Source: Bacteroidales bacterium UBA3623
Lineage (GTDB): Bacteria > Bacteroidota > Bacteroidia > Bacteroidales > UBA932
NCBI GenBank assembly: GCA_002373715.1
Contig: DFLI01000097.1
Span: forward strand, 1-8,842
Direction: 5' to 3'
DNA length: 8,842 nt
Of this stretch, positions 1 through 7,257 are shown piece by piece. The translations under genes and the position numbers were made by a program. A model generated the notes under the pieces. It made no database searches, was not told the origin of the DNA, and saw nothing but the letters and a program-made list of their open reading frames with translations. Positions within the stretch are counted from its first letter, which is position 1; every line of letters begins with the position of its first letter.

Positions 1-1225
1 CGTCGTTCAGGAGGGATTTCAGGGGCACGATGGAGGCCACGTCGTTGGCCACCTCAATACCCACGGAATCCGAAAGGGTGGTAATACGCACGCCGCGCGC
101 GCCCAGGCTGATACCAATATCTTCCTGCAGCTGCTTGATAGCGGCAATCTTCACACCGGGGGCCGGGTACACCTTATACAGCGTAACGGTGGGGCCCACA
201 ATGGCGGTTACATCCTTTACCTGGATTTTGTAATTGGCCAGGGTATTGCGGATTTTAGTATTGTTGCGAACCAGTTCGTCCTGCGACACCTCGTGACGGG
301 CGTTGGCATAATCTCCCAGGATGCTCAGTTCGGGCGTGCGGTACTTGGGCAGGCCGTCCGGCGGGTCCAGACGGTTGTCTATGGGCTTCAGGGGCTCCTT
401 CACTTCCTGCTCCAGGGTATCGTCCTTCACAATCTTGATGCCCTGTTCCTCTTCCTTATCGGCCTCATCGGCCATCTCTACGGGATGAGTAGGAGAAGTA
501 ACGAATACGGGGGCCGATACAGGTTCGGGCTCAGGAGATTCCCGGTCAATGCCGGGAATGACGACACTTTCGTCCTCCGGGGATTCTACGTCATGGCCGA
601 CCTGATCGGCCAGCTCTTCCACCTCTGCGGGGATATCGTCGGGATCTTCCTCCTTCTCGGGCTTCTTGCCCATGAGCCAGTCGGAGAAGCGGCGGCTCAT
701 GCAGAAGCACCAAATCATCAGAAGCAGAAGAAGAATAAGACCGGTGACAATCTCTCCTACCTTGGAAACGGCCAGTTCCACCAGCGCAGCGCCGGCGCGG
801 CCACCCATGCCGCCTCCGAAGAGGAACTCCCAAGGAGTAAAGATATCCACCAGGGAAAGAATCCAGGAAAGGAGGAAAGTAAGCGTCAAAAGGCCAAAGA
901 ACCACTTGCTCAGATTAATGTGAGAGCCGCTCCAAACCAGCTTGATGGTCCAGCCTATCAGGAAAATAACCAGACAGAAGGCCGCCAGGCCAAAGCTTTC
1001 GGTTACCAGGAAATGGCCGATGGAAAGCCCGCCGGAAGCGGCTGCATTCTGGATATTCTCTCCGGAAGCGAGGGCGCTCTGGTCCGGCCTCCAGTTAAGG
1101 ACATAGGAAATGACCGAGACAGACACCAGCACCGTGAGCACCAGCACAATGGCTATGCCCACAAAGCGCAGGCCAGCCTGCTTGCGCTCGCTCTGGCGGT
1201 TCCACCACTTTTTCGCAGGATTCAT
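1..1225 (-). CDS. ftsK: DNA translocase FtsK, N-terminal part (3' end beyond the left edge)
   Basis: FtsK is a membrane-anchored, ATP-driven DNA pump that clears chromosome ends through the closing division septum. The visible 408 codons start with MNPAKKWWNRQ. Four hydrophobic segments lie near residues 20-43, 78-98, 108-126 and 157-176. An acidic, proline-containing linker follows (about 180-290). From about 330 comes the start of the alpha motor domain, with GPTVTLYKVYPAPGVK at 344-359 and GARGVRITTLSDSVGIEVAN at 375-394, both characteristic of the family. The RecA-like ATPase and gamma domains would lie left of base 1, so their integrity cannot be judged. The linker is short compared with the E. 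coli protein. The ATG shares one base with the TAA of the DUF4290 gene (TAATG), and an AAGG lies about 9 bases upstream, so translation is probably coupled. The reading frame has no interruption. Identification is strong; only the 3' end is missing. Confidence 0.93.
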   Translation of the reverse strand, partial: MNPAKKWWNRQSERKQAGLRFVGIAIVLVLTVLVSVSVISYVLNWRPDQSALASGENIQNAAASGGLSIGHFLVTESFGLAAFCLVIFLIGWTIKLVWSGSHINLSKWFFGLLTLTFLLSWILSLVDIFTPWEFLFGGGMGGRAGAALVELAVSKVGEIVTGLILLLLLMIWCFCMSRRFSDWLMGKKPEKEEDPDDIPAEVEELADQVGHDVESPEDESVVIPGIDRESPEPEPVSAPVFVTSPTHPVEMADEADKEEEQGIKIVKDDTLEQEVKEPLKPIDNRLDPPDGLPKYRTPELSILGDYANARHEVSQDELVRNNTKIRNTLANYKIQVKDVTAIVGPTVTLYKVYPAPGVKIAAIKQLQEDIGISLGARGVRITTLSDSVGIEVANDVASIVPLKSLLND

Positions 1226-1890
1226 TACTTCTTGCCTTTTTTACCTCTGAAATTGCGGTTGAATTTGCCGCCCTTGCCGCCGAAGTTCAGGTTCATGCCC
1301 GGGCGGTTGAAGTTGGCATCGGCCGATATTTTGGACAGCTCTATGCCTTCCGGTACCCTTACGCGGCCGCCGGAGAGGCGCTCGATGTCCTGGAAGATGG
1401 TTTCATCGGCCACCGTGTCCTTGTTCCAGATGAGATACTGCTGACGCATGTAGATGGCCAGGGAGCGGATCATGGCGGTTTTAACCTCGCCTTCCGGCTC
1501 GGAGGCAATCAAGTCCAGGATGCTCTCTATGTTACGGCCGTAATGACGGGCGCGGATGGGCTTGGTATTCAGCGGGATGGGGTCCGGCTTGCTATTCACC
1601 ACCTCCGGCTCCGGCTTGGGGAAGGGAGCGTCCACATCCAGATCATAACCGGCAATGATGAACAGATGGTCCCAGAGCTTCTGGGCAAAGTTCTCCTGCT
1701 GGTGCACCTGGGGATTGAGGCTCTCCATCACCTTCACTACGGCATAGGCCTGTTCCGTACGCTTGGCCTTGTCCGGGATGTCCTTCAGCTGCTCCACCAT
1801 CTTGAGCACGTTCCTTCCGTACTCCGGCATTTGCAGTTTCTCTACTTCTGTATTGTAATAAAGCTTGATAGAATTCTCACTCGCTTCCAT
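1225..1890 (-). CDS. DUF4290 family protein
   Basis: This 221-residue protein matches what I know of DUF4290, a Bacteroidota-restricted family of unknown function. Family-like blocks are LYYNTEVEKLQMPEYGRN near the N-terminus, AQKLWDHLFIIAGYDLDVDAPFP at about 69-91 (abbreviated: KLWDHL and DLDVDAPFP), IRARHYGRNIE near 112-122 and YLIWNKDTV near 152-160. The last 30 residues form a glycine-, lysine- and arginine-rich tail ending RGKKGKK, which could bind nucleic acid; that is inference. No signal peptide or membrane segment is visible, so it is probably cytoplasmic. It lies between addA and ftsK: the addA stop is 15 bases upstream, and its own stop overlaps the ftsK start. The stop of addA runs into TAAAGGA, a plausible Shine-Dalgarno about 11 bases from this ATG, which supports the chosen start. 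The context suggests co-transcription with DNA-processing genes but does not prove a shared role. Confidence 0.88.
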   Translation of the reverse strand: MEASENSIKLYYNTEVEKLQMPEYGRNVLKMVEQLKDIPDKAKRTEQAYAVVKVMESLNPQVHQQENFAQKLWDHLFIIAGYDLDVDAPFPKPEPEVVNSKPDPIPLNTKPIRARHYGRNIESILDLIASEPEGEVKTAMIRSLAIYMRQQYLIWNKDTVADETIFQDIERLSGGRVRVPEGIELSKISADANFNRPGMNLNFGGKGGKFNRNFRGKKGKK

Positions 1891-1905
1891 ATCTAGAAAT
1901 TTCCT

Positions 1906-4872
1906 TTAGTCTACAAAGATAATGAAATTATCTTCCAAATACCAGATGTAGCCCTCAACTTTTTTGTAACCCATTTTCTTGTAGAGGTTTACGTAGCGAA
2001 GGACTTGGTACTTGTATTTGTCTTCCGGCTGGCCGAACTTGTAATCGATAACATGTACGCTGCCATCGGGGTACAGCACCACGCGGTCCGGCCTGTATTC
2101 CTGGCCGTCGGCGGCCAGAATGGGGGCCTCGGAGCGCACGGTGACATCGGCCGAGAACCAGCCACGCTCCTTCACGGAGTCCAGGCGGGCCGACAGGAGC
2201 CGGAGCGTCTCCTTCTTCATATCCAGCGGGAGGTCTCCGCTCTGAATGGCTGCCTCAACGGCACCAGGGAGGTCTTCCGGGGTCATCACATTCTGCAGAA
2301 TGCCGTGCAGCACGTTGCCGCGGATGCGGGTGCTGGCGGCGGCGCCCACCAGGCCGCCTTCTCCAAAATAGTCGGCCGCTTCGGGGCTGAAGCGCAGGCG
2401 GCTGCCGCTGTTGGCCGGGTAAGAAACATAATCCAGCGGCCACTCCTTCACCTTGCTTTCCTCCCGCTTGAGTTGCGAGAAATCGTACGGCTCTCCCACA
2501 AAGAAATGATCTGTCTTCACATAATCGTACAGAAAGTGCGAGAAGTTCTTGAAAGTAAGCGTTTTGGGCGGCTGGGCGGCAATTACTTTGAGCCCGTACT
2601 GCGCGCGGGTAAGCGCCACATAAAGCACATTGATATTGTCAATGGCCTGCAGCTCAATCTCCCGGGCATAATCCTCTTTGAAGAAAGAATCGGCCGATGT
2701 TTTATCCAGCTGCACGCGGTACAGTCCTTCGGCCTCCTGCTCCAGGTCAGAGCCCGCCACCTGCGGCTGGGCCCAGGCGGTGGGGGCCTTGTACAGTGTC
2801 ACTTTCTCTGCGAAGGGCACAATGACAAAGGGAAATTCCAGGCCCTTGGACTTGTGGATGGTCATTATCCGCACGGAGTTGCCTGCCGCCGGGGAGGCAA
2901 TCTTGGGCTTGGCCTCTTCCCAGTTACGAAGGAAGGCATCCAGTTTGTTGCCACCGGTAAGCGTCCATTCCTGCAGGTAGTCCATGAAGGACTGGATATA
3001 GGGTATCTCTGCCTCAAATTGGGCCGGATCTGCTTCCCGGAGGTTCCTCAGAAGCGCTTCTGCCAACTCCACCAGCGAATGATATTGCGTGGGAATCTCA
3101 ACATCCATGGAGCGGGCCATGTAGCCGGCCACGTCCGGTTTTCCTTCCCGCGGCGGGTTCTCCACCAGCGAAAGCTGGGAAACCAGCCGGCGCACCGTAA
3201 CGGAGGTTTTCACATACAGCGAATCGTCGGACACTACCGGGTAGCCGTGGGCCACCAGCTCTCCCGCTATCTGGGCTCCTTCGTCGTTGCCCCGCACCAG
3301 GATGGCCACATCGGCCCATTGGGCTCCCCTGTCCTTCAGTTCTTCCAGGGTGCTCAGGATTTCTCCCATCTGGTCATCGGTGAAAACCACCTCTACCGAA
3401 CCGGGGGCCTTGTCCCGAAAACGTACTTCCTGGGCTACGTCTCCGTACAATTTGGAGATGCGGTCTGTATTCAGGAGGCCATCCAATTGCGCCGCTGCAA
3501 ACTTGAAGAATTCGTTGTTAAAGAGCACAATCTCCCGGCAGGTGCGGTAATTGCCGCCCAGCACATCTATTTGCGGCTCCCGGAACTCCTGTTCCAGGCG
3601 GCTTCCCAGAAGGTTCCAGTCACTGCCTCTCCAGCGGTAAATGCTCTGCTTTACGTCTCCCACCACCAGCGAATCGTTGCCGGAATCTATGCTGCCGTGC
3701 ACCAGGGGGCGGAAATTATCCCACTGAATGTCGGAGGTGTCCTGGAATTCGTCCAGAAGGAAATCCTCATAACGCACGCCCATCTTTTCGTAGATGAAAG
3801 GCGTGTCCGTGCCGTCTATGATGCGGTGCAGGATGGTATTGGAATCGTCCAGAGACAGGACGTTTTTCTCTTTCTGAATCTGTGAGAAGGCCTCCCGCAG
3901 TTCTCCGGCCACTCCCAGGCTGTACAGCTGGCCCTTGAGGATAAGGGCTGTCACATACTCCTCATAGGCATGGCCGAAGAGGGACAGGTAGTTATTAAGA
4001 GGCCCTGCCAGCACCGGCTGCACCTGTGGCAACAGATTAGCCTTAGCCTTGGCAAACCAAAGCTCCGGGTCCTGGGCCTTCTTGACAAAAGCCTCCGTGG
4101 GCTTAACTACGCCCTCTTTCTTGATGGCTGCGAGGAACTTGCCATTGGTATCCTCAGCCTCCACTCCCACACTCTGCAGGGCATCCAGCACCGCCTGCCG
4201 GGCCTCATCGACCTTCTTTGGATAGGCTTCTGTGATTTGACTGCAACGCTTCCGAAGGCGCTCCATGGCCTCCTTGTCGTACTTAATCTCCCCTTCGGGC
4301 ACTTTGGCCAAATCGGCCGCCATCTTCAAAAGATCCTCTTCCAGGCCAATCTTGCCCTTTTCCTGGAGGCTTTCCTGCGCGCTGCGGGTGAGCCAGTCCA
4401 GCATGGGGGCATCTTTCTCCGACAGGCCGTCCAGCACGCGGTCTACGCTTTCATTCAGAAGGCTCTCGCGGTCCACCTGCACCTGGTAGGAGGCAAACTG
4501 CCCAATCTCCCGGGAGAAGGCCCGCAGCGTCTGCTGGAAAAAGCGGTCTATGGTACTCACGGCAAAGGCAGAATAGTCGTTCAGGAGGGCCGATAACTGC
4601 TGCGCCGCCCGCCTGCGGAGCGCCTCTGCATTGGGCTGGGCCGATGGAACCAAGTCCTTGAAATAAGGCGATTCTTCCGGCGTGGTGGACAGGGTGTACA
4701 GCTCCTTCAGGATGCGGCGCTTCATCTCGTCCGTGGCCTTGTTGGTGAAGGTGACGGCCAGCACGTGGCGGTATGCGTCGGGCTGGTCGCTCCCCACGAT
4801 GAGCCGGATGTATTCCCGGGCCAGATTGTATGTTTTGCCGGAACCTGCCGACGCCTTCAGAATCTTAAGCAT
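1906..4872 (-). CDS. addA: AddA/RecB-like UvrD-family helicase with C-terminal RecB nuclease domain
   Basis: The 988-residue protein is predicted to unwind and resect double-strand DNA ends for RecA-mediated repair. Superfamily 1 helicase motifs appear in order: Walker A ASAGSGKTY (7-15), motif Ia VTFTNKATDEM (40-50), motif II LLDEFQDTS (372-380), motif III VVGDVKQSIYRWRG (403-416), motif IV-like LGGNYRT (438-444), motif V IMTIHKSKGLEF (669-680) and motif VI VLYVALTRA (749-757). The C-terminus carries a complete RecB-type PD-(D/E)XK nuclease: His856 in GNVLHG, Asp929 in YRPDR, Asp943 and Lys945 in VIDYK, and the downstream Gln956 and Tyr960. Both activities look intact. The length is somewhat short for AddA or RecB. 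The start is well fixed because Walker A begins at residue 7. No Shine-Dalgarno is seen. The partner nuclease AddB, often encoded next door, is absent here; upstream lies an XRE gene behind a terminator. It could equally be labelled a RecB-like exonuclease V beta subunit. Confidence 0.93.
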   Translation of the reverse strand: MLKILKASAGSGKTYNLAREYIRLIVGSDQPDAYRHVLAVTFTNKATDEMKRRILKELYTLSTTPEESPYFKDLVPSAQPNAEALRRRAAQQLSALLNDYSAFAVSTIDRFFQQTLRAFSREIGQFASYQVQVDRESLLNESVDRVLDGLSEKDAPMLDWLTRSAQESLQEKGKIGLEEDLLKMAADLAKVPEGEIKYDKEAMERLRKRCSQITEAYPKKVDEARQAVLDALQSVGVEAEDTNGKFLAAIKKEGVVKPTEAFVKKAQDPELWFAKAKANLLPQVQPVLAGPLNNYLSLFGHAYEEYVTALILKGQLYSLGVAGELREAFSQIQKEKNVLSLDDSNTILHRIIDGTDTPFIYEKMGVRYEDFLLDEFQDTSDIQWDNFRPLVHGSIDSGNDSLVVGDVKQSIYRWRGSDWNLLGSRLEQEFREPQIDVLGGNYRTCREIVLFNNEFFKFAAAQLDGLLNTDRISKLYGDVAQEVRFRDKAPGSVEVVFTDDQMGEILSTLEELKDRGAQWADVAILVRGNDEGAQIAGELVAHGYPVVSDDSLYVKTSVTVRRLVSQLSLVENPPREGKPDVAGYMARSMDVEIPTQYHSLVELAEALLRNLREADPAQFEAEIPYIQSFMDYLQEWTLTGGNKLDAFLRNWEEAKPKIASPAAGNSVRIMTIHKSKGLEFPFVIVPFAEKVTLYKAPTAWAQPQVAGSDLEQEAEGLYRVQLDKTSADSFFKEDYAREIELQAIDNINVLYVALTRAQYGLKVIAAQPPKTLTFKNFSHFLYDYVKTDHFFVGEPYDFSQLKREESKVKEWPLDYVSYPANSGSRLRFSPEAADYFGEGGLVGAAASTRIRGNVLHGILQNVMTPEDLPGAVEAAIQSGDLPLDMKKETLRLLSARLDSVKERGWFSADVTVRSEAPILAADGQEYRPDRVVLYPDGSVHVIDYKFGQPEDKYKYQVLRYVNLYKKMGYKKVEGYIWYLEDNFIIFVD

Positions 4873-4879
4873 ACGTTTA

Positions 4880-4887
4880 CAAATATA
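4880..4887 (-). promoter_or_regulatory. Bacteroidota -7 promoter box for the addA-DUF4290-ftsK operon
   Basis: On the minus strand the octamer TATATTTG fits the Bacteroidota -7 consensus TAnnTTTG. A -33 TTG at the usual 19-base spacing is not evident; that position falls inside the preceding terminator stem. Only seven bases separate the box from the addA ATG, so a transcript from here would be leaderless or nearly so. The match to the -7 element is clear, but its activity is inferred. Confidence 0.6.
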
Positions 4888-4889
4888 CG

Positions 4890-4914
4890 AAAAAACCCGG
4901 CGAATAACGCCGGG
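4890..4914 (-). terminator. Intrinsic terminator of the nfeD-floT-XRE operon
   Basis: Read on the minus strand, a 7-bp perfect stem CCCGGCG / CGCCGGG with a TTATT loop is followed directly by six T residues. It begins 11 bases after the stop codon of the XRE gene, the normal place for a rho-independent terminator of that operon. It separates the operon from addA, whose -7 box starts three bases after the T tract. Confidence 0.88.
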
Positions 4915-4925
4915 CTTTCAGGAAT

Positions 4926-5135
4926 TTATTCTTCGGGCCGATATTCCAGTATATCTCCCGGTTGGCAGTCCAGGGCTTTGCAAATGGCCTCCATGGTACT
5001 CAGGCGGATGGCCTTCGCTTTGCCGCACTTCAGGATGGAAAGATTGGCGGGGGTGATGCCGACTTTCTCGGCCAGCTCGCCGGAAGACATTTTCCGGCGG
5101 GCCAGCATTACATCAATATTGGTGATGATCGGCAT
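4926..5135 (-). CDS. Small XRE/Cro-CI-type helix-turn-helix regulator
   Basis: This 69-residue protein is almost entirely one helix-turn-helix domain of the Cro/CI type, in the YozG-like group of short regulators. The scaffold helix is SSGELAEKVG (17-26), the probable recognition helix follows in TPANLSILKCGKA (28-40), and the family C-terminus ICKALDCQPGDILEY is at 51-65. It has no room for a ligand-binding or dimerisation domain beyond the fold itself. The start codon lies 6 bases after the flotillin stop, so it is the last gene of the nfeD-floT operon and probably translationally coupled; the only Shine-Dalgarno-like sequence is a weak GTAAGAG spanning the stop. A terminator follows the gene. 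Target genes are unknown; autoregulation of the operon or control of the divergent manC promoter is possible but untested. Confidence 0.88.
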   Translation of the reverse strand: MPIITNIDVMLARRKMSSGELAEKVGITPANLSILKCGKAKAIRLSTMEAICKALDCQPGDILEYRPEE

Positions 5136-5141
5136 ACGCTC

Positions 5142-6524
5142 TTACTTTTCGGGCTGGGGCTGCTCATCGGCCTTGGGGGCACCCTTCAGGTAGGAAGGAA
5201 GCTCCATGCCGGCCATCTTGAAGAGGTCATCCAGCGGAGGAACGCTCTTCATCATACCGGAGATGAAGTTGGAAGTGGCGGTTTTGCCGTCGGCGCCGTT
5301 GCCGGTGTCCCATACGGTGACCTTGTCTATGTTGATGCCCTTCACGGCCTCTACCTGGGTCTTCACCAGTTCGGGCAGTTTGTCGGCAATCATCATGAGA
5401 ACGGCCTTCTGGGCGTCTCCCTCGGCGGCACTTACCAGGTTCTTGAAACCATCGGCCTGCTTGGTGAGGATTTCCAGCATACCCTTTGCCTGGGCATCCA
5501 TCTTGGCGAAGATAGCGTCGGCTTCACCCTTGGCCTTGCGGCGAATCTGCTCGGCTTCGGCCTCGGCCTCGATGATCTTCTTCTGCTTGTCAATCTCGGC
5601 AGCTACCACGATGTTGGCCTTCTGGGTGGCCTCTTCACGTTCGGCACGGGCCAATTCAGCGTCACGCTCACTCTGGTAGGCTTCTTCCAGAGCCTTAGCG
5701 GCCTGCACCTTTTCTGCGGCCACGGCCAGGCGGTCTGCTTCAGCGGTCTTCTGACGACGGAGGGCGTCGGAGTTGGCAATCTCAATCTTGGCGCTGTTCT
5801 CACCCTTTACGGCGTCTGCGTCTGCGGCAGCCACGTTGATACGGGTGTCCTTGTCGGCCATGGCCTTACCGGTTTCACCGTAACGGTTCTGCTCGGCCAC
5901 AGATTTCTTAGCGTCGTTGATGGCCTTGGCGGCAGCTTCCTTACCCAAAGCCTCAATATAGCCGGATTCGTCCCGGATATCGGTAACGTTCACGTTGATG
6001 AGCTTGAGGCCAATCTTGCGAAGTTCGGCTTCCACATTGGTGGAAACGTTGGCCAGGAACTTATCACGGTCTGCGTTGATTTCCTCAATATCCATGGTAG
6101 CAATGACCAGACGGAGCTGACCGAAGAGAATATCCGTAGCAATGTTCTGGATGCTGTCTACGCTCAGGCCCAGCAGACGCTCTGCGGCGTTGGTCATGTT
6201 CTCGGGCTCGGTGGAAATACCCACGGTGAAGCGGCAGGGAACGTCTACGCGGATGTTCTGCTTGGACAGGGCGTTGGTGAGGTTGCATTCAATGGAGATG
6301 GGCTTGAGGTCCAGGAAAGCATAGTCCTGGAAAACAGGCCAGATGAAGGCGGCGCCGCCGTGGATGCAACGGGCCGATGAAATGGAGCCAGCTCCGTTCC
6401 TGCCCGTCTTACCGTAAATGACAAGGATCTTGTCGGAAGGGCAGCGGCGATAGCGCTTGAGGATGGCCGACAGGGTGACGAACACCACGGCCACAATGAT
6501 GAGGATCAGATACAGTTGAGGCAT
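5142..6524 (-). CDS. floT: Flotillin-like SPFH/Band 7 protein
   Basis: Flotillins are membrane-attached scaffolds that gather into large oligomers and organise lipid domains. The 460-residue protein has one N-terminal hydrophobic segment (about 4-21), an SPFH domain (about 27-195) with VDVPCRFTVGIS at 93-104 and a conserved LNVNVTDI-type strand, here LINVNVTDIRDESGYIE at 175-191, then a long Ala/Glu/Lys-rich coiled coil (about 190-345, for example EAEAEQIRRKAKGEADAI at 321-338) and a flotillin C-terminal region rich in hydrophobic and glycine residues (about 346-445), ending in a charged tail. The length and domain order fit FloT or YqiK. The upstream NfeD-like gene ends 5 bases before the ATG, as in the B. 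subtilis yuaF-floT pair, and strengthens the assignment. No Shine-Dalgarno is seen. The inner membrane is the likely location. Confidence 0.94.
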   Translation of the reverse strand: MPQLYLILIIVAVVFVTLSAILKRYRRCPSDKILVIYGKTGRNGAGSISSARCIHGGAAFIWPVFQDYAFLDLKPISIECNLTNALSKQNIRVDVPCRFTVGISTEPENMTNAAERLLGLSVDSIQNIATDILFGQLRLVIATMDIEEINADRDKFLANVSTNVEAELRKIGLKLINVNVTDIRDESGYIEALGKEAAAKAINDAKKSVAEQNRYGETGKAMADKDTRINVAAADADAVKGENSAKIEIANSDALRRQKTAEADRLAVAAEKVQAAKALEEAYQSERDAELARAEREEATQKANIVVAAEIDKQKKIIEAEAEAEQIRRKAKGEADAIFAKMDAQAKGMLEILTKQADGFKNLVSAAEGDAQKAVLMMIADKLPELVKTQVEAVKGINIDKVTVWDTGNGADGKTATSNFISGMMKSVPPLDDLFKMAGMELPSYLKGAPKADEQPQPEK

Positions 6525-6529
6525 AATAA

Positions 6530-7138
6530 TTATACGGTATAAGTGTTACTTTCTTCTACTAAAAGGGTGTTGGCGTCCACAGCGTCTACTACACGGATGG
6601 AGGTGCCGGTTTTGAGGGCGCTTTCGCTCTCGGTGATGGCGTCGTATTCGCGCACGGCTCCGTTGATGGTGATTTGCACCTTGCCGGAGCCGCTGCGGGC
6701 CTCGGGGATGGTGAGATACACCTTGCCTTCGCAGCCGGCGGCGCTCCTCTGGAGGTTGATGTTGCCGCTTTGCTGCATGCCGGCCAGCCATTTGAACAGG
6801 TACATCACGGCCACCACCAGGGCCAGGCCGATGATGACGGAGATAATGACGCGGAGCACTACGTTGGGCACGCTATCCTGCAGGAGGATGGCGCTCCAGC
6901 CGAAGCCCAGAATGAAGTTGACGAAGTTGCGGAAGGTGTACAGGTTCGCGCCTCCATCAATGTTGGAGAGATCTGCCCCGTCTATGGAAGTATCCACGTC
7001 CACATCAAAGTCGGAGTCGGCATCGGCCCCTACGAAGGTGAGGATGCTCTGGATAATGAACACAAGCGAGGCGGTGAGGGTAACACCCCACAGGATTTTC
7101 ATAACGAGGCTGAGTTCAGCCCACCAGGTAGCAATCAT
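6530..7138 (-). CDS. NfeD-like (YuaF/YqiJ-type) membrane protein, flotillin partner
   Basis: NfeD-family proteins are membrane proteins encoded next to SPFH proteins and thought to help flotillin assembly. This 202-residue protein has hydrophobic segments near 15-37, 72-87 and 92-115, then a soluble C-terminal domain (about 133-198) with the small beta-barrel pattern of the NfeD OB fold: GCEGKVYLT, GKVQITINGAVREYDA, then TGTSIRVVDAVDANTLLVE. The loop between the first two membrane segments (39-61) holds nine Asp residues, many in alternate positions (DFDVDVD), similar to acidic loops in YqiJ relatives. It is the first gene of the operon, 5 bases before floT, and has a good Bacteroidota promoter ahead of it. 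No Shine-Dalgarno is present. Family assignment rests on topology, the OB-fold pattern and the flotillin neighbour. Confidence 0.85.
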   Translation of the reverse strand: MIATWWAELSLVMKILWGVTLTASLVFIIQSILTFVGADADSDFDVDVDTSIDGADLSNIDGGANLYTFRNFVNFILGFGWSAILLQDSVPNVVLRVIISVIIGLALVVAVMYLFKWLAGMQQSGNINLQRSAAGCEGKVYLTIPEARSGSGKVQITINGAVREYDAITESESALKTGTSIRVVDAVDANTLLVEESNTYTV

Positions 7139-7161
7139 AGTGTTATAGGGTTTTGTTTCTG

Positions 7162-7191
7162 CAAATATAGTAAATATTTATTGATTTGCAA
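7162..7191 (-). promoter_or_regulatory. Promoter of the nfeD-floT-XRE operon (-33 TTG, -7 TATATTTG)
   Basis: On the minus strand a TTG (7191-7189) is followed after exactly 19 bases by TATATTTG (7169-7162). Both elements and the spacing fit the Bacteroidota housekeeping promoter. The ATG of the NfeD-like gene is 23 bases further on, giving a leader of roughly 15 bases with no Shine-Dalgarno. AT-rich DNA upstream could act as an UP-like element. Confidence 0.8.
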
Positions 7192-7228
7192 TAAAAATTT
7201 AAAAAATTTCTAGAAAATTTATTTTTCG

Positions 7229-7236
7229 TATATTTG
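7229..7236 (+). promoter_or_regulatory. -7 promoter box of manC
   Basis: TATATTTG on the plus strand matches the Bacteroidota -7 consensus and lies 21 bases before the manC ATG. At the expected -33 position only a weak TTTC (7207-7210) is seen, which may mean a weaker or activator-dependent promoter than the divergent one. The upstream DNA is strongly AT-rich. Confidence 0.65.
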
Positions 7237-7257
7237 TAGTTTATAACACTTGAACCT

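Larger units (their letters stand above)
7139..7250. repeat. 9-bp inverted repeat placed in both divergent leaders
   Basis: The 9-mer TATAACACT occurs in the manC leader (7242-7250), and its exact reverse complement AGTGTTATA occurs at 7139-7147, next to the NfeD gene start. Each divergent transcript therefore carries TATAACACT between its -7 box and its ATG. The DNA between the arms is very AT-rich and includes the palindrome TTTCTAGAAA (7207-7216). It could be a shared operator, but the length is short enough for chance in AT-rich DNA. Confidence 0.45.

Noticed and set aside
293..1444. A 383-codon open frame on the plus strand over the ftsK start and the end of the DUF4290 gene
   Set aside because: It is antisense to both real genes, and its translation is basic, compositionally odd and without motifs.
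2005..3885. A 626-codon open frame on the plus strand inside addA
   Set aside because: It is exactly antisense to the helicase core, whose motifs are unmistakable. Its translation has no recognisable domain, and it arises from codon bias that leaves few stops on the opposite strand.
4926..5135. Antitoxin of a toxin-antitoxin pair
   Set aside because: The neighbouring genes are a flotillin and a helicase; no small toxin-like gene adjoins the XRE gene.
4962..6380. A 472-codon open frame on the plus strand across the XRE and flotillin genes
   Set aside because: It spans two well-supported minus-strand genes and the gap between them. The low-complexity Gly/Leu/Val protein is the mirror of the Ala/Glu/Lys-rich coiled coil.
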